DNA of 64,000 bases from assembly GCA_964415795.1 (NCBI GenBank), contig CAYQBN010000005.1, forward strand, positions 1 through 64,000. The letters are read 5' to 3'. A model generated the notes under the pieces. The model made no database searches. It saw nothing but the letters and a program-made list of their open reading frames with translations, and was not told where the DNA came from. Shown here in pieces: positions 42,916-51,109 of the stretch. Within the stretch, counting starts at the first letter, position 1. Each line of letters opens with the position of its first letter. This DNA comes from CALITV01 sp964415795 (GTDB taxonomy: Bacteria > UBP6 > UBA1177 > JAKLFG01). The position numbers and the translations under genes are program-made.

Positions 42916-44000
42916 GGCCGTTTCCTCAGCCGAACACCGAACATGAGATCGGCGGTGCCACCCGGCTCGGTGAGCATGCGGGGAGGCTCCTCGATGGCGA
43001 GGTCGGTATGCGCTGCGCAGAAGGCCGTTACCTGTTCCTCGTTCTCCTCGGGAAAATAACTGCAGGTGAGATAGACGAGGGCACCGCCCGGTGCGGTAAA
43101 GCGATAGGCGGCCTCGAGGCATTCTTGCTGGCTGTGGAGAAGCGCGTGCAGTTCTTTCTCCCCGACGCGCCACCGGTCCTCGGGGTTGCGTCGGAGCACC
43201 CCCGAACCGGAGCAAGGCGCATCCACGAGCACCGTTTCGAACCGTTTCCCTTCGAGCCGTTCCGGCGTGAGCGCCTCGATTGGAGTACCGGCCCGCTCGG
43301 CACGGCGGCGGATCTCGGCGAATCGCCCCACTCGGATATCGCTTGCGGTGATCGCCAGATGAGCCCGCTCCGCGGCAAGCGCAAGGCTCTTTCCCCCGCC
43401 ACCGGCGCAGAGATCGAGAAGCGTCCGGGAATCGGACGGAACGAGCGACACCGCGATCTGCGACGATTCATCCTGCATCTCAAAAAAACCATCTTCGTAG
43501 AGCGTCGTTTGGGTAAGCTGCGATCCGCCGTGGGTAACGACGAGCCCATGAGGCGCGACCGAAGTAGGGATCGTCCGTACTCCCTCGGCGGCGAGGAGCT
43601 TTCTCACCTCTTCGCGGCCGGCCCGCCGGCAGTTAACCCGAATGGTGGTCGGTGCCCTCCCGTTGAGCCATGCGAGCACCGCCCGTGCTTCTGCGCCATA
43701 CCGTTTCACGGCACGATCGTGATAAAGATGGGGAAACGAGTGAAACAGCTCCTCGGGAGCCTCGGTCGTCTCCTGCGCGCGCGCAACCGCATCGGCGCGA
43801 TTCATTCCCTCATAGAGGAACCGATCGACAAGATAGCGGCGCCGGATGTAGGTGAAGAAAAGGTCACCGACGATCGCCCGGTCACGCTTGCCGACATGCC
43901 GCTCGCGGAAAAGGGCAGTAAGAAGGAGATCGGCCTTCCAATGGGTCCGCTCGAAGCGTTCGATCGCCTCTTCGAGCACCTCTGCATGGTAACGGTTCAC
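42912..44000 (-). CDS. rsmB: RsmB/NOL1-NOP2-type m5C RNA methyltransferase
   Basis: This SAM-dependent cytosine-5 methyltransferase acts on rRNA. The 362-residue protein has an N-terminal NusB-like helical part (about 1-120) and the catalytic domain with LLDLCAGGGGKSLALA, VLVDAPCSGSGVLRRNP and LTCSYFPEENEEQ, the last two holding the paired catalytic cysteines. It is shorter than E. coli RsmB (429), so the exact target may differ. The start codon is GTG behind GGGAGAAGAG. It heads a four-gene coupled operon. Confidence 0.9.
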   Translation of the reverse strand: MNRYHAEVLEEAIERFERTHWKADLLLTALFRERHVGKRDRAIVGDLFFTYIRRRYLVDRFLYEGMNRADAVARAQETTEAPEELFHSFPHLYHDRAVKRYGAEARAVLAWLNGRAPTTIRVNCRRAGREEVRKLLAAEGVRTIPTSVAPHGLVVTHGGSQLTQTTLYEDGFFEMQDESSQIAVSLVPSDSRTLLDLCAGGGGKSLALAAERAHLAITASDIRVGRFAEIRRRAERAGTPIEALTPERLEGKRFETVLVDAPCSGSGVLRRNPEDRWRVGEKELHALLHSQQECLEAAYRFTAPGGALVYLTCSYFPEENEEQVTAFCAAHTDLAIEEPPRMLTEPGGTADLMFGVRLRKRP

Positions 44001-44073
44001 CGCTCTTCTCCCTCTTCGGCCACATTACTATAGCCGAAACGACGGAGAGCGGAAGTTTTATGGGAAAGAGAGA

Positions 44074-44364
44074 CTACGGCTGTTTCGCGGGCGCTTCCGA
44101 GGGTGCAGGAGCCGGAGCGCTTCCCCCACGCTCCTTTCGTTCACACTCTCCTTTGCAGCGATCGAAGTACTGTTGGCACCGTTTCGTGTCTTGTTCGTTA
44201 CGTGCCAGTTTATTGCACCCGTTGAAGGCAAGGGCACAATTTTTCAAACATTCCGTTGGGAACTGATTCACATCGAGAGATTCCTTTTTCTCCTCACAAC
44301 CGAAGAAAAGGCCACCCCCCAGCAACATTACCATAATGGCAGCATAGATACCGCTCTTCTCCAT
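44074..44364 (-). CDS. Small lipoprotein with symmetric six-cysteine motif, 96 aa
   Basis: The signal ends in the lipobox FFGC (Cys21). The mature part carries six cysteines spaced C-x3-C-x6-C-x12-C-x6-C-x3-C, mirror-symmetric around the centre and rich in charged residues. This suggests a disulfide-pinned helical hairpin. A short Pro/Ala-rich tail ends the protein. GGGAGGAG directly precedes the ATG, which rules out the longer frame to 44445. Function unknown. It has its own promoter at 44461-44488. Confidence 0.72.
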   Translation of the reverse strand: MEKSGIYAAIMVMLLGGGLFFGCEEKKESLDVNQFPTECLKNCALAFNGCNKLARNEQDTKRCQQYFDRCKGECERKERGGSAPAPAPSEAPAKQP

Positions 44365-44460
44365 GACTCCTCCCGGTGGAAGACCACCTAAACCATTCCA
44401 TCCATCTTGTATCTCTAACCCCATCTCCCCATCGCTCACCCTCACCTGCCAGTAAAGATA

Positions 44461-44488
44461 AGAATAGGTCTCCCAAGACGAAAGTCAA
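44461..44488 (-). promoter_or_regulatory. Candidate promoter for the 96-aa lipoprotein
   Basis: On the minus strand TTGACT, a 16 bp spacer and TATTCT. The leader to the ATG would be about 90 bases; the rest of 44365-44535 shows nothing recognisable. Confidence 0.45.
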
Positions 44489-44535
44489 GAAAAAGTAATC
44501 GTTATGTTACAAATAGATAATGCTGTTGGCTCATT

Positions 44536-44564
44536 TTGCTTTTTGGGGAAGCTTGGGTTAGACT
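44536..44564 (+). promoter_or_regulatory. Candidate promoter for purB-PDE
   Basis: TTGCTT, a 17 bp spacer and TAGACT, 39 bases before the purB ATG. Confidence 0.45.
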
Positions 44565-44603
44565 AAGATTGTTTTTGTTTCATTTCGATAAAAAGGAGAC
44601 TCC

Positions 44604-45989
44604 ATGGACGCCCTTCGTGCCGTTTCGCCGCTCGACGGACGCTACGCCAAACAAACCGAACCGCTCCGCGACATCTTTTCCGAGTACGCCCTCGTGCGAC
44701 GGCGCGTCCTCGTCGAAACGGCATGGATCGACTTCCTTCTCGGTGAAAGAGGCCTTGCACCGGTGACGGCGGGAGACCGCGCCGCCATTCGGGCGATCGC
44801 CGACGGGTTCAACATCGAGGCAGCCCAACGGGTCAAAGCGATAGAAGCGCGAACCAACCATGATGTAAAGGCGGTCGAATACTATGTGAAAGAACAACTC
44901 GCCGCAGCGGGACTCGGCCGGATCGCCGAATGGACCCACTTCGGGTGCACCTCGGAAGACATCAACAACATTGCCTACGCCCTCATGCTCCGGGAAGGAC
45001 GCGATATTCTGACGATACGCATCGAGACCCTTCGAGATCGGCTCGTTGAACGGGCCGCCGCATGGCGTACGGTCCCGATGATGGCCCGAACCCACGGTCA
45101 GCCGGCGACGCCGACGACGGTGGGAAAGGAGTTTGTCGTGTTCGCCGCCCGGCTTGACCGGGAGATCGAGCACCTTACCCAGTGGCGTCCGGCAGCAAAG
45201 ATGAACGGTGCAACTGGCAATTGGAACGCCCATCGCGCCGCCCTTCCTAGGGTAGACTGGATCGATGTCTCGACAAAGTTCCTTTCGGAAAGGCTCGGTG
45301 TAGAACCCCTTCTCTATACGACCCAGATCAACCCTTACCACTACATCGCCGAGATCCTGCAGATTCTTGTTCGTGTTGCGGCGGCCGTCATCGACCTCGA
45401 TCGCGATGTATGGGGATACATTTCTCTCGATTACTTCCGGCAACAGAAGGCCGCGGGAGAGGTCGGCTCCTCGACCATGCCGCACAAGGTCAACCCGATA
45501 GATTTCGAGAACAGCGAGGGGAATATGGGCGTCGCCATAGCGCTCATGGAGCACCTCTCCACGAAACTGCTCGCCAGCCGCTTCCAGCGCGACCTGAGCG
45601 ACAGTACGGCCCTCCGCACCCTCGGCACGGCGTTCGGACACTTTCTCGTTGGTATCGACAGCACGCTTCGCGGCATGGGGAAACTCATGCTCAACGAAGC
45701 GGCGCTTGCCGCCGACCTTGCGGCACACCCGGAACTCCTCGCCGAGGCGGTGCAGACGGTGATGCGCCTCCACGGCGAAGAACGCCCCTATGAACGGCTC
45801 AAGGACCTGACCCGGGGAGAGAAAGTCTCCCTTGAGGAGATCCGCCGCTTTATCGCCGGTCTTTCAAATGTCCCCGAATCCGATCGAACGCGGCTTGCCG
45901 CATTGACCCCGGCAGAATACACCGGATACGCGGCAATGCTCGTCGATCGGTACCTCGCGGATCAAGCGAAGAAAAAGAGGAGCCAATGA
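44604..45989 (+). CDS. purB: Adenylosuccinate lyase
   Basis: PurB cleaves succinyl groups from SAICAR and adenylosuccinate in purine synthesis. The 461-residue protein matches the E. coli-type enzyme: LSPLDGRY-like start, EFTHFGCTSEDINN-type segment, MARTHGQPATPTTVGKE, and the signature loop GSSTMPHKVNPIDFENSEG with the catalytic Ser. AAAAGGAG precedes the ATG. The stop overlaps the start of a c-di-GMP signalling gene by ATGA. Confidence 0.96.
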   Translation: MDALRAVSPLDGRYAKQTEPLRDIFSEYALVRRRVLVETAWIDFLLGERGLAPVTAGDRAAIRAIADGFNIEAAQRVKAIEARTNHDVKAVEYYVKEQLAAAGLGRIAEWTHFGCTSEDINNIAYALMLREGRDILTIRIETLRDRLVERAAAWRTVPMMARTHGQPATPTTVGKEFVVFAARLDREIEHLTQWRPAAKMNGATGNWNAHRAALPRVDWIDVSTKFLSERLGVEPLLYTTQINPYHYIAEILQILVRVAAAVIDLDRDVWGYISLDYFRQQKAAGEVGSSTMPHKVNPIDFENSEGNMGVAIALMEHLSTKLLASRFQRDLSDSTALRTLGTAFGHFLVGIDSTLRGMGKLMLNEAALAADLAAHPELLAEAVQTVMRLHGEERPYERLKDLTRGEKVSLEEIRRFIAGLSNVPESDRTRLAALTPAEYTGYAAMLVDRYLADQAKKKRSQ

Positions 45990-47995
45990 TCCGGCGCTTC
46001 GTCGATCTCTGGAAACATCTTGTCGAGGTCAACCGGTACGATCCCGAGAACGACCTCGATCGGTGGCGAGAGCAACTATTTACCGTCATCTATCCGCTTG
46101 CCCTTGTGGTGGGGCTCGCCGTATGCGCCGACACGCTTCATACCGCTTTTGTCGAAGAACGGTTTCTCGTCACCGTAGCGGCGTGCGTCGCCTACCTTTT
46201 TGCGATGACCCTTATGAGCCTCCGCTTCGTTCCTATCCGGGCACGCATGGCGGTCGGACTTATCATCTTTTTCTCGAGCGTATTCTACCAGAGTTCTCCT
46301 CTCGTTGGCTATCTCTTTTTGTTCTCGTTTCCCCCGCTCATCGCGATATTGGTGAGTTTCCGCGCGGCGCTCTCGTCGCTTGGCGCCAACATGCTCCTCT
46401 TTATCGCCACGACATATCACTTCGCCGACTTCGACATGGATCTCCGGAGCTTTGGGGTCCTCTCCCTCGATCGTTGGATACTTTACGGCATCGTTTTCCT
46501 CTTGCTCGACACCATCGTCACCCTGTGTTTCGGTCTCCTTACCAAAGGATTGGCTCAGGTCATCGCTTTGGAGCGGGAGGCCCGTCGGACTCTCGCCGAA
46601 CGGGAAAAGCACCTTGCCGAGCTCAACACCCGCCTCTCCGAGGAGATGGCCCGCCGGGCACAGATGCGCGAGGAGTTGTCGGAAACGGAGAGAAAGGCCG
46701 CTTTCTACCTATCCCATGATCGACTCACCAACCTTCCTAATCGCGCAGCGTTCATCCAGCGGCTCAGCGTCGAGATCATGCGAGCACGCAACCGGGGATG
46801 GATGTTCGGGGTCGTTTCCATCGGACTTGACCGTTTCAAGCACATCAACGCGATGTACGGAACCACCGGCGGCGATGCGATCCTCGCCGGACTCGCCGAA
46901 CGACTCCGAAGCATCCTGCGGGACCACGACACTATCGGACGGGTCGGCGACGACCGATTCATGCTCCTCTTTTCGGACATCGCCCGCCCCGAAGATATGC
47001 TCGTCATCCTCCCGCGGGTATGGGAAACGATCGAGCGCCCGTTCCAGATAGAAACGCAGGAGGCGCAGGTTTCAGCAAGTGTCGGTATCTGTTTCTTCCC
47101 GCTTGACGGAACGACCGCTGAAGATCTCGTCAAAGAAGCCGAAGCGGCCATGTTCGCGGTGAAAGAGAGCGGCGGCGGCGCCCACCGTTTCTTTGACGCG
47201 AAGATGAACACCGAGATGATCGAACGGGTGTCCATCGAACGCAAGATGCGCGACGCCATCCGGCGCGATGAGTTCGTTCCCTTTTTCCAACCGAAGGTCG
47301 ACCGTTTCGGTTATCTGCTCGGCATGGAGGCGCTCATTCGCTGGAACGACCCTGATGGCATCATCCTTCCCGACCGGTTCATCCCCATAGCGGAGCAGAA
47401 CGGCACGATCGTCGAGATCGGCGAGCGGATCCTTTACCACGCCTGTCGGCAGAACCGCTTGTGGCAGGAAAACGGACTCGTTCCCAAAAAGGTCTCGGTC
47501 AATCTTTCGCCCTTCGAGTTCCGCAGCCCGGGGCTCGTGCGACGCATCCGCGAGACGATAGAAAAAAGCGGTCTCGATCCGCTGTGGCTCGAGCTCGAGA
47601 TCACCGAGAGCGGCATTATCCGAAACGAGCAAGACGCGCTCCGCAAACTGCACGAACTCCACGAGATGGGTATCTCTCTTTCGATAGACGATTTCGGAAC
47701 CGGCTACTCCTCTCTTTCGAAACTCAAGGACTACCCGATAGACACGCTTAAGATCGACAAAAGTTTCATCGACTGCGTCCCGCACGACAAACGGGCCGTC
47801 ACGATTGTCATCTCCCTTATACGACTTGCCCACAGCCTTGGGTTCAAGGTGGTCGCCGAAGGGGTCGAGCGCGTCGAACAGTTCGAGTTCCTCGTCGTTC
47901 ACGGGTGCGATCAATTCCAAGGCTACTTCTTCGGCCATCCTCTCGCCGCGAGCGAGTTCGAGAGACACCTTCATCCGCCGGCTCCCTCCTCGTAA
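45986..47995 (+). CDS. Membrane GGDEF-EAL protein: probable c-di-GMP phosphodiesterase with inactive GGDEF
   Basis: The 669-residue protein has about six N-terminal helices (33-185), a coiled-coil linker (about 190-240), a GGDEF domain (about 245-405) and an EAL domain (about 415-660). The GGDEF active site reads GDDRF (321-325), lacking the second Gly and the Glu, so cyclase activity is unlikely. The EAL side is intact: EAL (448-450), VNLSPFEF, ELEITES, IDDFGTGYSS, KIDKSFI, EGVE and FQGYFFG. It is translationally coupled to purB and followed by a diguanylate cyclase. Confidence 0.93.
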   Translation: MIRRFVDLWKHLVEVNRYDPENDLDRWREQLFTVIYPLALVVGLAVCADTLHTAFVEERFLVTVAACVAYLFAMTLMSLRFVPIRARMAVGLIIFFSSVFYQSSPLVGYLFLFSFPPLIAILVSFRAALSSLGANMLLFIATTYHFADFDMDLRSFGVLSLDRWILYGIVFLLLDTIVTLCFGLLTKGLAQVIALEREARRTLAEREKHLAELNTRLSEEMARRAQMREELSETERKAAFYLSHDRLTNLPNRAAFIQRLSVEIMRARNRGWMFGVVSIGLDRFKHINAMYGTTGGDAILAGLAERLRSILRDHDTIGRVGDDRFMLLFSDIARPEDMLVILPRVWETIERPFQIETQEAQVSASVGICFFPLDGTTAEDLVKEAEAAMFAVKESGGGAHRFFDAKMNTEMIERVSIERKMRDAIRRDEFVPFFQPKVDRFGYLLGMEALIRWNDPDGIILPDRFIPIAEQNGTIVEIGERILYHACRQNRLWQENGLVPKKVSVNLSPFEFRSPGLVRRIRETIEKSGLDPLWLELEITESGIIRNEQDALRKLHELHEMGISLSIDDFGTGYSSLSKLKDYPIDTLKIDKSFIDCVPHDKRAVTIVISLIRLAHSLGFKVVAEGVERVEQFEFLVVHGCDQFQGYFFGHPLAASEFERHLHPPAPSS

Positions 47996-48003
47996 CCGCC
48001 CTC

Positions 48004-48031
48004 TTGCTTTTTATCGTTTACCGGTTAGCAT
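48004..48031 (+). promoter_or_regulatory. Candidate promoter for the propeller diguanylate cyclase
   Basis: TTGCTT, a 16 bp spacer and TAGCAT, 27 bases before the ATG at 48059. Confidence 0.45.
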
Positions 48032-48058
48032 TCTTTCTTGAACAGGGAGGGTTTTTCG

Positions 48059-51000
48059 ATGCGACGGGTGCTTTTCAGCGTCCTTGCGCTGTTGCCCGCG
48101 GTGCTTTGCGCCCTTGCACCGGACCGGGATCTGTCGCAGTACATCCACGAGTCGTGGCTCGACAAGCACGGGCTCCCGGTCAACACGGTGCTCTCCATCA
48201 CGCAATCGCCTGACGGCTACCTCTGGCTTGCCACCGAAGAAGGACTCGTCCGTTTCGACGGTCTCCGTTTCACCACCTACACCGAAGAGAATACGCCGGA
48301 GATACCGAGTCGCCACATCCTGCGGCTGTTCGTTGATCGACGCGGGCGTCTCTGGATCGGCACCTACAATGGCCTCGTCCGCTGCGAAAAAGGACATTTT
48401 ACGCGGCCGGGGGGCGATCTGCTCAAGAAACTTTCCGTCTTTGGCTTTGCAGAATCGGCAGACGGCATTGTGTGGGCGGCGACGGCAGGAGGACTGTTCT
48501 CCTTCTCCGACGACGGGGTGACTCGTTACGGAACGGAACACGGCTTTCCCGACGACGACTTCCGCGATCCACAGATCGATCGCTACAACGCGCTGTGGGT
48601 CATATCGGGGCGAGCGCACCTGTGCCGTCTTGCGCAGGGGAAACCGCCGCTTTGTTCTTCCTATGGAGAAATGCTCCGCACCCTTTTCCTCGACAGCCGT
48701 AACCATCTCTGGGTGGGCACCTATACGCGCATGATCCGACGAACCGACGACGGCCACCTTGAACAGGAGTACCTTGCGGCGGACACCCCGCTCCTTGCCG
48801 ACACCATATCCGAAGACCGGAACGGGAACATCTGGTTCGGATCCCGCGAGTACGAGATAGTGAAAGTAACTTCGACGGGAACGCGCTTTCTCAACAATCG
48901 GCTGACCAATCCTATCGGCCCCGTCATGGCCTTTTTCGAGGATCGCGAGAAGAACTTGTGGGTTGGTACGGCGGGCAACGGACTTCACCGATTTTCCGAC
49001 AACAAGATAACTCTCTATACCACTCGCAACGGGCTCGACACCGACATCATCCTCCCGGTCACGATGGGACGGAGCGGCGACATCTTCTTTGCCACTTACC
49101 AAGGAACGGTGGGAATGGTCAGGGATGATCGCCTGACCCTCCTTCACCATCTTCGATCGGTGACTCAACGCGTTATGGTCCTCGGTATCCTCGAATCACA
49201 TGATGGGACTTTGTGGCTGGCTACTCAAGGACAAGGGGTCTTTCGAAAAGAGCCTGACAAAACGATACAACGGGTAGATCTCCCCATACCCGCCGATACG
49301 GTGCCGGTGGTGTACGAAGACCATTCAGGAGCGCTCTGGATCCTCGTGCGCGGCGGCGGAGCCCTCCGTTGGAAGGACAAAACCTTCGAGCACTTCACCG
49401 ACGAGGACGGTCTTCCCGACAACTTCATCCGCCTCATTCGCGAATCGGCCGACGGCGACCTCTGGTTCGCAAGCGCGACCGGCGGCATCGCGGTGTACCG
49501 CAATGGACGGTTCACCTTCGCCGACCGGCTGTTCAACCAACCTCTTCCCACCAAAGCGATACAAACGATCTTTATCGATTCGTCCGGCCTTGTGTGGATA
49601 TCGACCAACGGCAACGGATTATTCGTGTGGGACGGTGAACTGTTGACCCCGGTGCGGTTTCACGAGAGTACCCTTTCAAGCCTCGTTCTCAGCATGGTCG
49701 AGGACGAGTCGCACCATGTGTGGATGGGAACCAACCGCGGCATTCTCCGCATCGAGCGAAGCGAGGTGACCCTCTATCTCAAAGGTGCGGTCCCCTACCT
49801 CAATCCTCTCGTCCTCACTACCGCCCACGGCCTCAAAAGCGCCGAGTGCGTAGGCGGTACCCAGCAGAGCGCAGCTCGGGGAAACGATGGAAAACTGTAT
49901 TTCGCCACGGTCGGTGGTCTTGCGGTCATAGACCCGAACAACCTTCCGACGAACACCGTCCCGCCACCGGTTCGTATCGAACAGGTCATCGTGAACGGAG
50001 AATCGTTCTCTCCCGATGCGGCGGTGTCCGTTACCGGCGGGATAGAACGCCTCGAGGTCCGCTACACGGCGCTTTCCTTCATCAACCCGGCGTACATCAC
50101 CTTCAAGTACCGGCTCGACGGTTTCGACCGCGATTGGATAGCCGGCGGAACCCAGCGGAGCGCACTCTATACAAATCTCCCACCGGGCAACTATACCTTC
50201 TCGGTCATCGCAGCGAACAGCGACGGTCTCTGGAATCAGGAGGGAGCTTCCTTTTCTCTTGAGATTGTTCCCCGCTTTTATCAGACATCCTCTTTCCGCG
50301 TGCTTCTCATTCTCCTCATCGCCGTTTTCGTATACCTCCTGTTCCTCCTTCGCATGCGGACCATCCGCACACAGAACCTGCGTCTCTCACAATTGGTGGA
50401 CGCAAAGACGCGCGAACTCACCGTCGCCAACGAGATGCTCCGCGAGATGTCGCTCATTGATCCGCTCACCGGCTTGCGCAATCGGCGATATTTCTCCGAA
50501 ATACTCAAGGGAGAAGCGGCAAGCTACCTCCGAGCACGGTCCCATGCCGTATCGGGCTATGACCTGCGCCGTCTCGACCACGAAAAAGTGTGGGGTATCT
50601 TTCTGCTCGATCTCGATCATTTCAAACAGGTGAACGACCGATTCGGTCACGATTCCGGGGATCTCATCCTGACCCAGATCGCCACCCTTTTCAAAAACGC
50701 CGTACGCGCCGATGATGTCGTCATTCGCTGGGGCGGCGAGGAATTCCTCATCGTTCTCAGGAACAGCGTGCCGGAGTACCTGCCCGCTTTCGCGGTGAAG
50801 GTGCGATCGCTTCTCCGCAACGCCCTGCTCAAGACGACGCACGGCGACTTCATCCACAAAACGGTTTCGGTTGGCTTCACCCGCCTGCCATTCTATCTCG
50901 ATACGCCGGAACGGTTGAACATCGAACAGACCATCTCGATTGCCGACCTCGCTCTTTACCACGCGAAACGGAGGGGCCGCGACCGATCGGTGCAGGTGAT

Positions 51001-51109
51001 GCCGGGAGGACGAATTGTCGATACGGCCCCTGCAGAAATGCAAACGCTTCTCGCCGATCTCGACGCTTCGGTAAGAAGCGGCTTCTTCTCCATCGAAGAG
51101 CAGATCTAG
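48059..51109 (+). CDS. Two-component-regulator-propeller diguanylate cyclase
   Basis: The 1016-residue inner-membrane sensor has a signal peptide (1-18), a large periplasmic region of Reg_prop blades (about 25-640, repeated DGYLWLATEEGLVRFDG type), a Y_Y_Y domain (about 655-735), one helix (about 745-765), a short coiled coil and a GGDEF domain. The active site is GGEEF (892-896), and the RADD at 883-886 is five residues before it, the RxxD inhibitory site. It should make c-di-GMP on sensing a periplasmic signal. AGGGAGGG supports the ATG over a TTG at 48038. It shares CTAG with the convergent xseA. Confidence 0.95.
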   Translation: MRRVLFSVLALLPAVLCALAPDRDLSQYIHESWLDKHGLPVNTVLSITQSPDGYLWLATEEGLVRFDGLRFTTYTEENTPEIPSRHILRLFVDRRGRLWIGTYNGLVRCEKGHFTRPGGDLLKKLSVFGFAESADGIVWAATAGGLFSFSDDGVTRYGTEHGFPDDDFRDPQIDRYNALWVISGRAHLCRLAQGKPPLCSSYGEMLRTLFLDSRNHLWVGTYTRMIRRTDDGHLEQEYLAADTPLLADTISEDRNGNIWFGSREYEIVKVTSTGTRFLNNRLTNPIGPVMAFFEDREKNLWVGTAGNGLHRFSDNKITLYTTRNGLDTDIILPVTMGRSGDIFFATYQGTVGMVRDDRLTLLHHLRSVTQRVMVLGILESHDGTLWLATQGQGVFRKEPDKTIQRVDLPIPADTVPVVYEDHSGALWILVRGGGALRWKDKTFEHFTDEDGLPDNFIRLIRESADGDLWFASATGGIAVYRNGRFTFADRLFNQPLPTKAIQTIFIDSSGLVWISTNGNGLFVWDGELLTPVRFHESTLSSLVLSMVEDESHHVWMGTNRGILRIERSEVTLYLKGAVPYLNPLVLTTAHGLKSAECVGGTQQSAARGNDGKLYFATVGGLAVIDPNNLPTNTVPPPVRIEQVIVNGESFSPDAAVSVTGGIERLEVRYTALSFINPAYITFKYRLDGFDRDWIAGGTQRSALYTNLPPGNYTFSVIAANSDGLWNQEGASFSLEIVPRFYQTSSFRVLLILLIAVFVYLLFLLRMRTIRTQNLRLSQLVDAKTRELTVANEMLREMSLIDPLTGLRNRRYFSEILKGEAASYLRARSHAVSGYDLRRLDHEKVWGIFLLDLDHFKQVNDRFGHDSGDLILTQIATLFKNAVRADDVVIRWGGEEFLIVLRNSVPEYLPAFAVKVRSLLRNALLKTTHGDFIHKTVSVGFTRLPFYLDTPERLNIEQTISIADLALYHAKRRGRDRSVQVMPGGRIVDTAPAEMQTLLADLDASVRSGFFSIEEQI

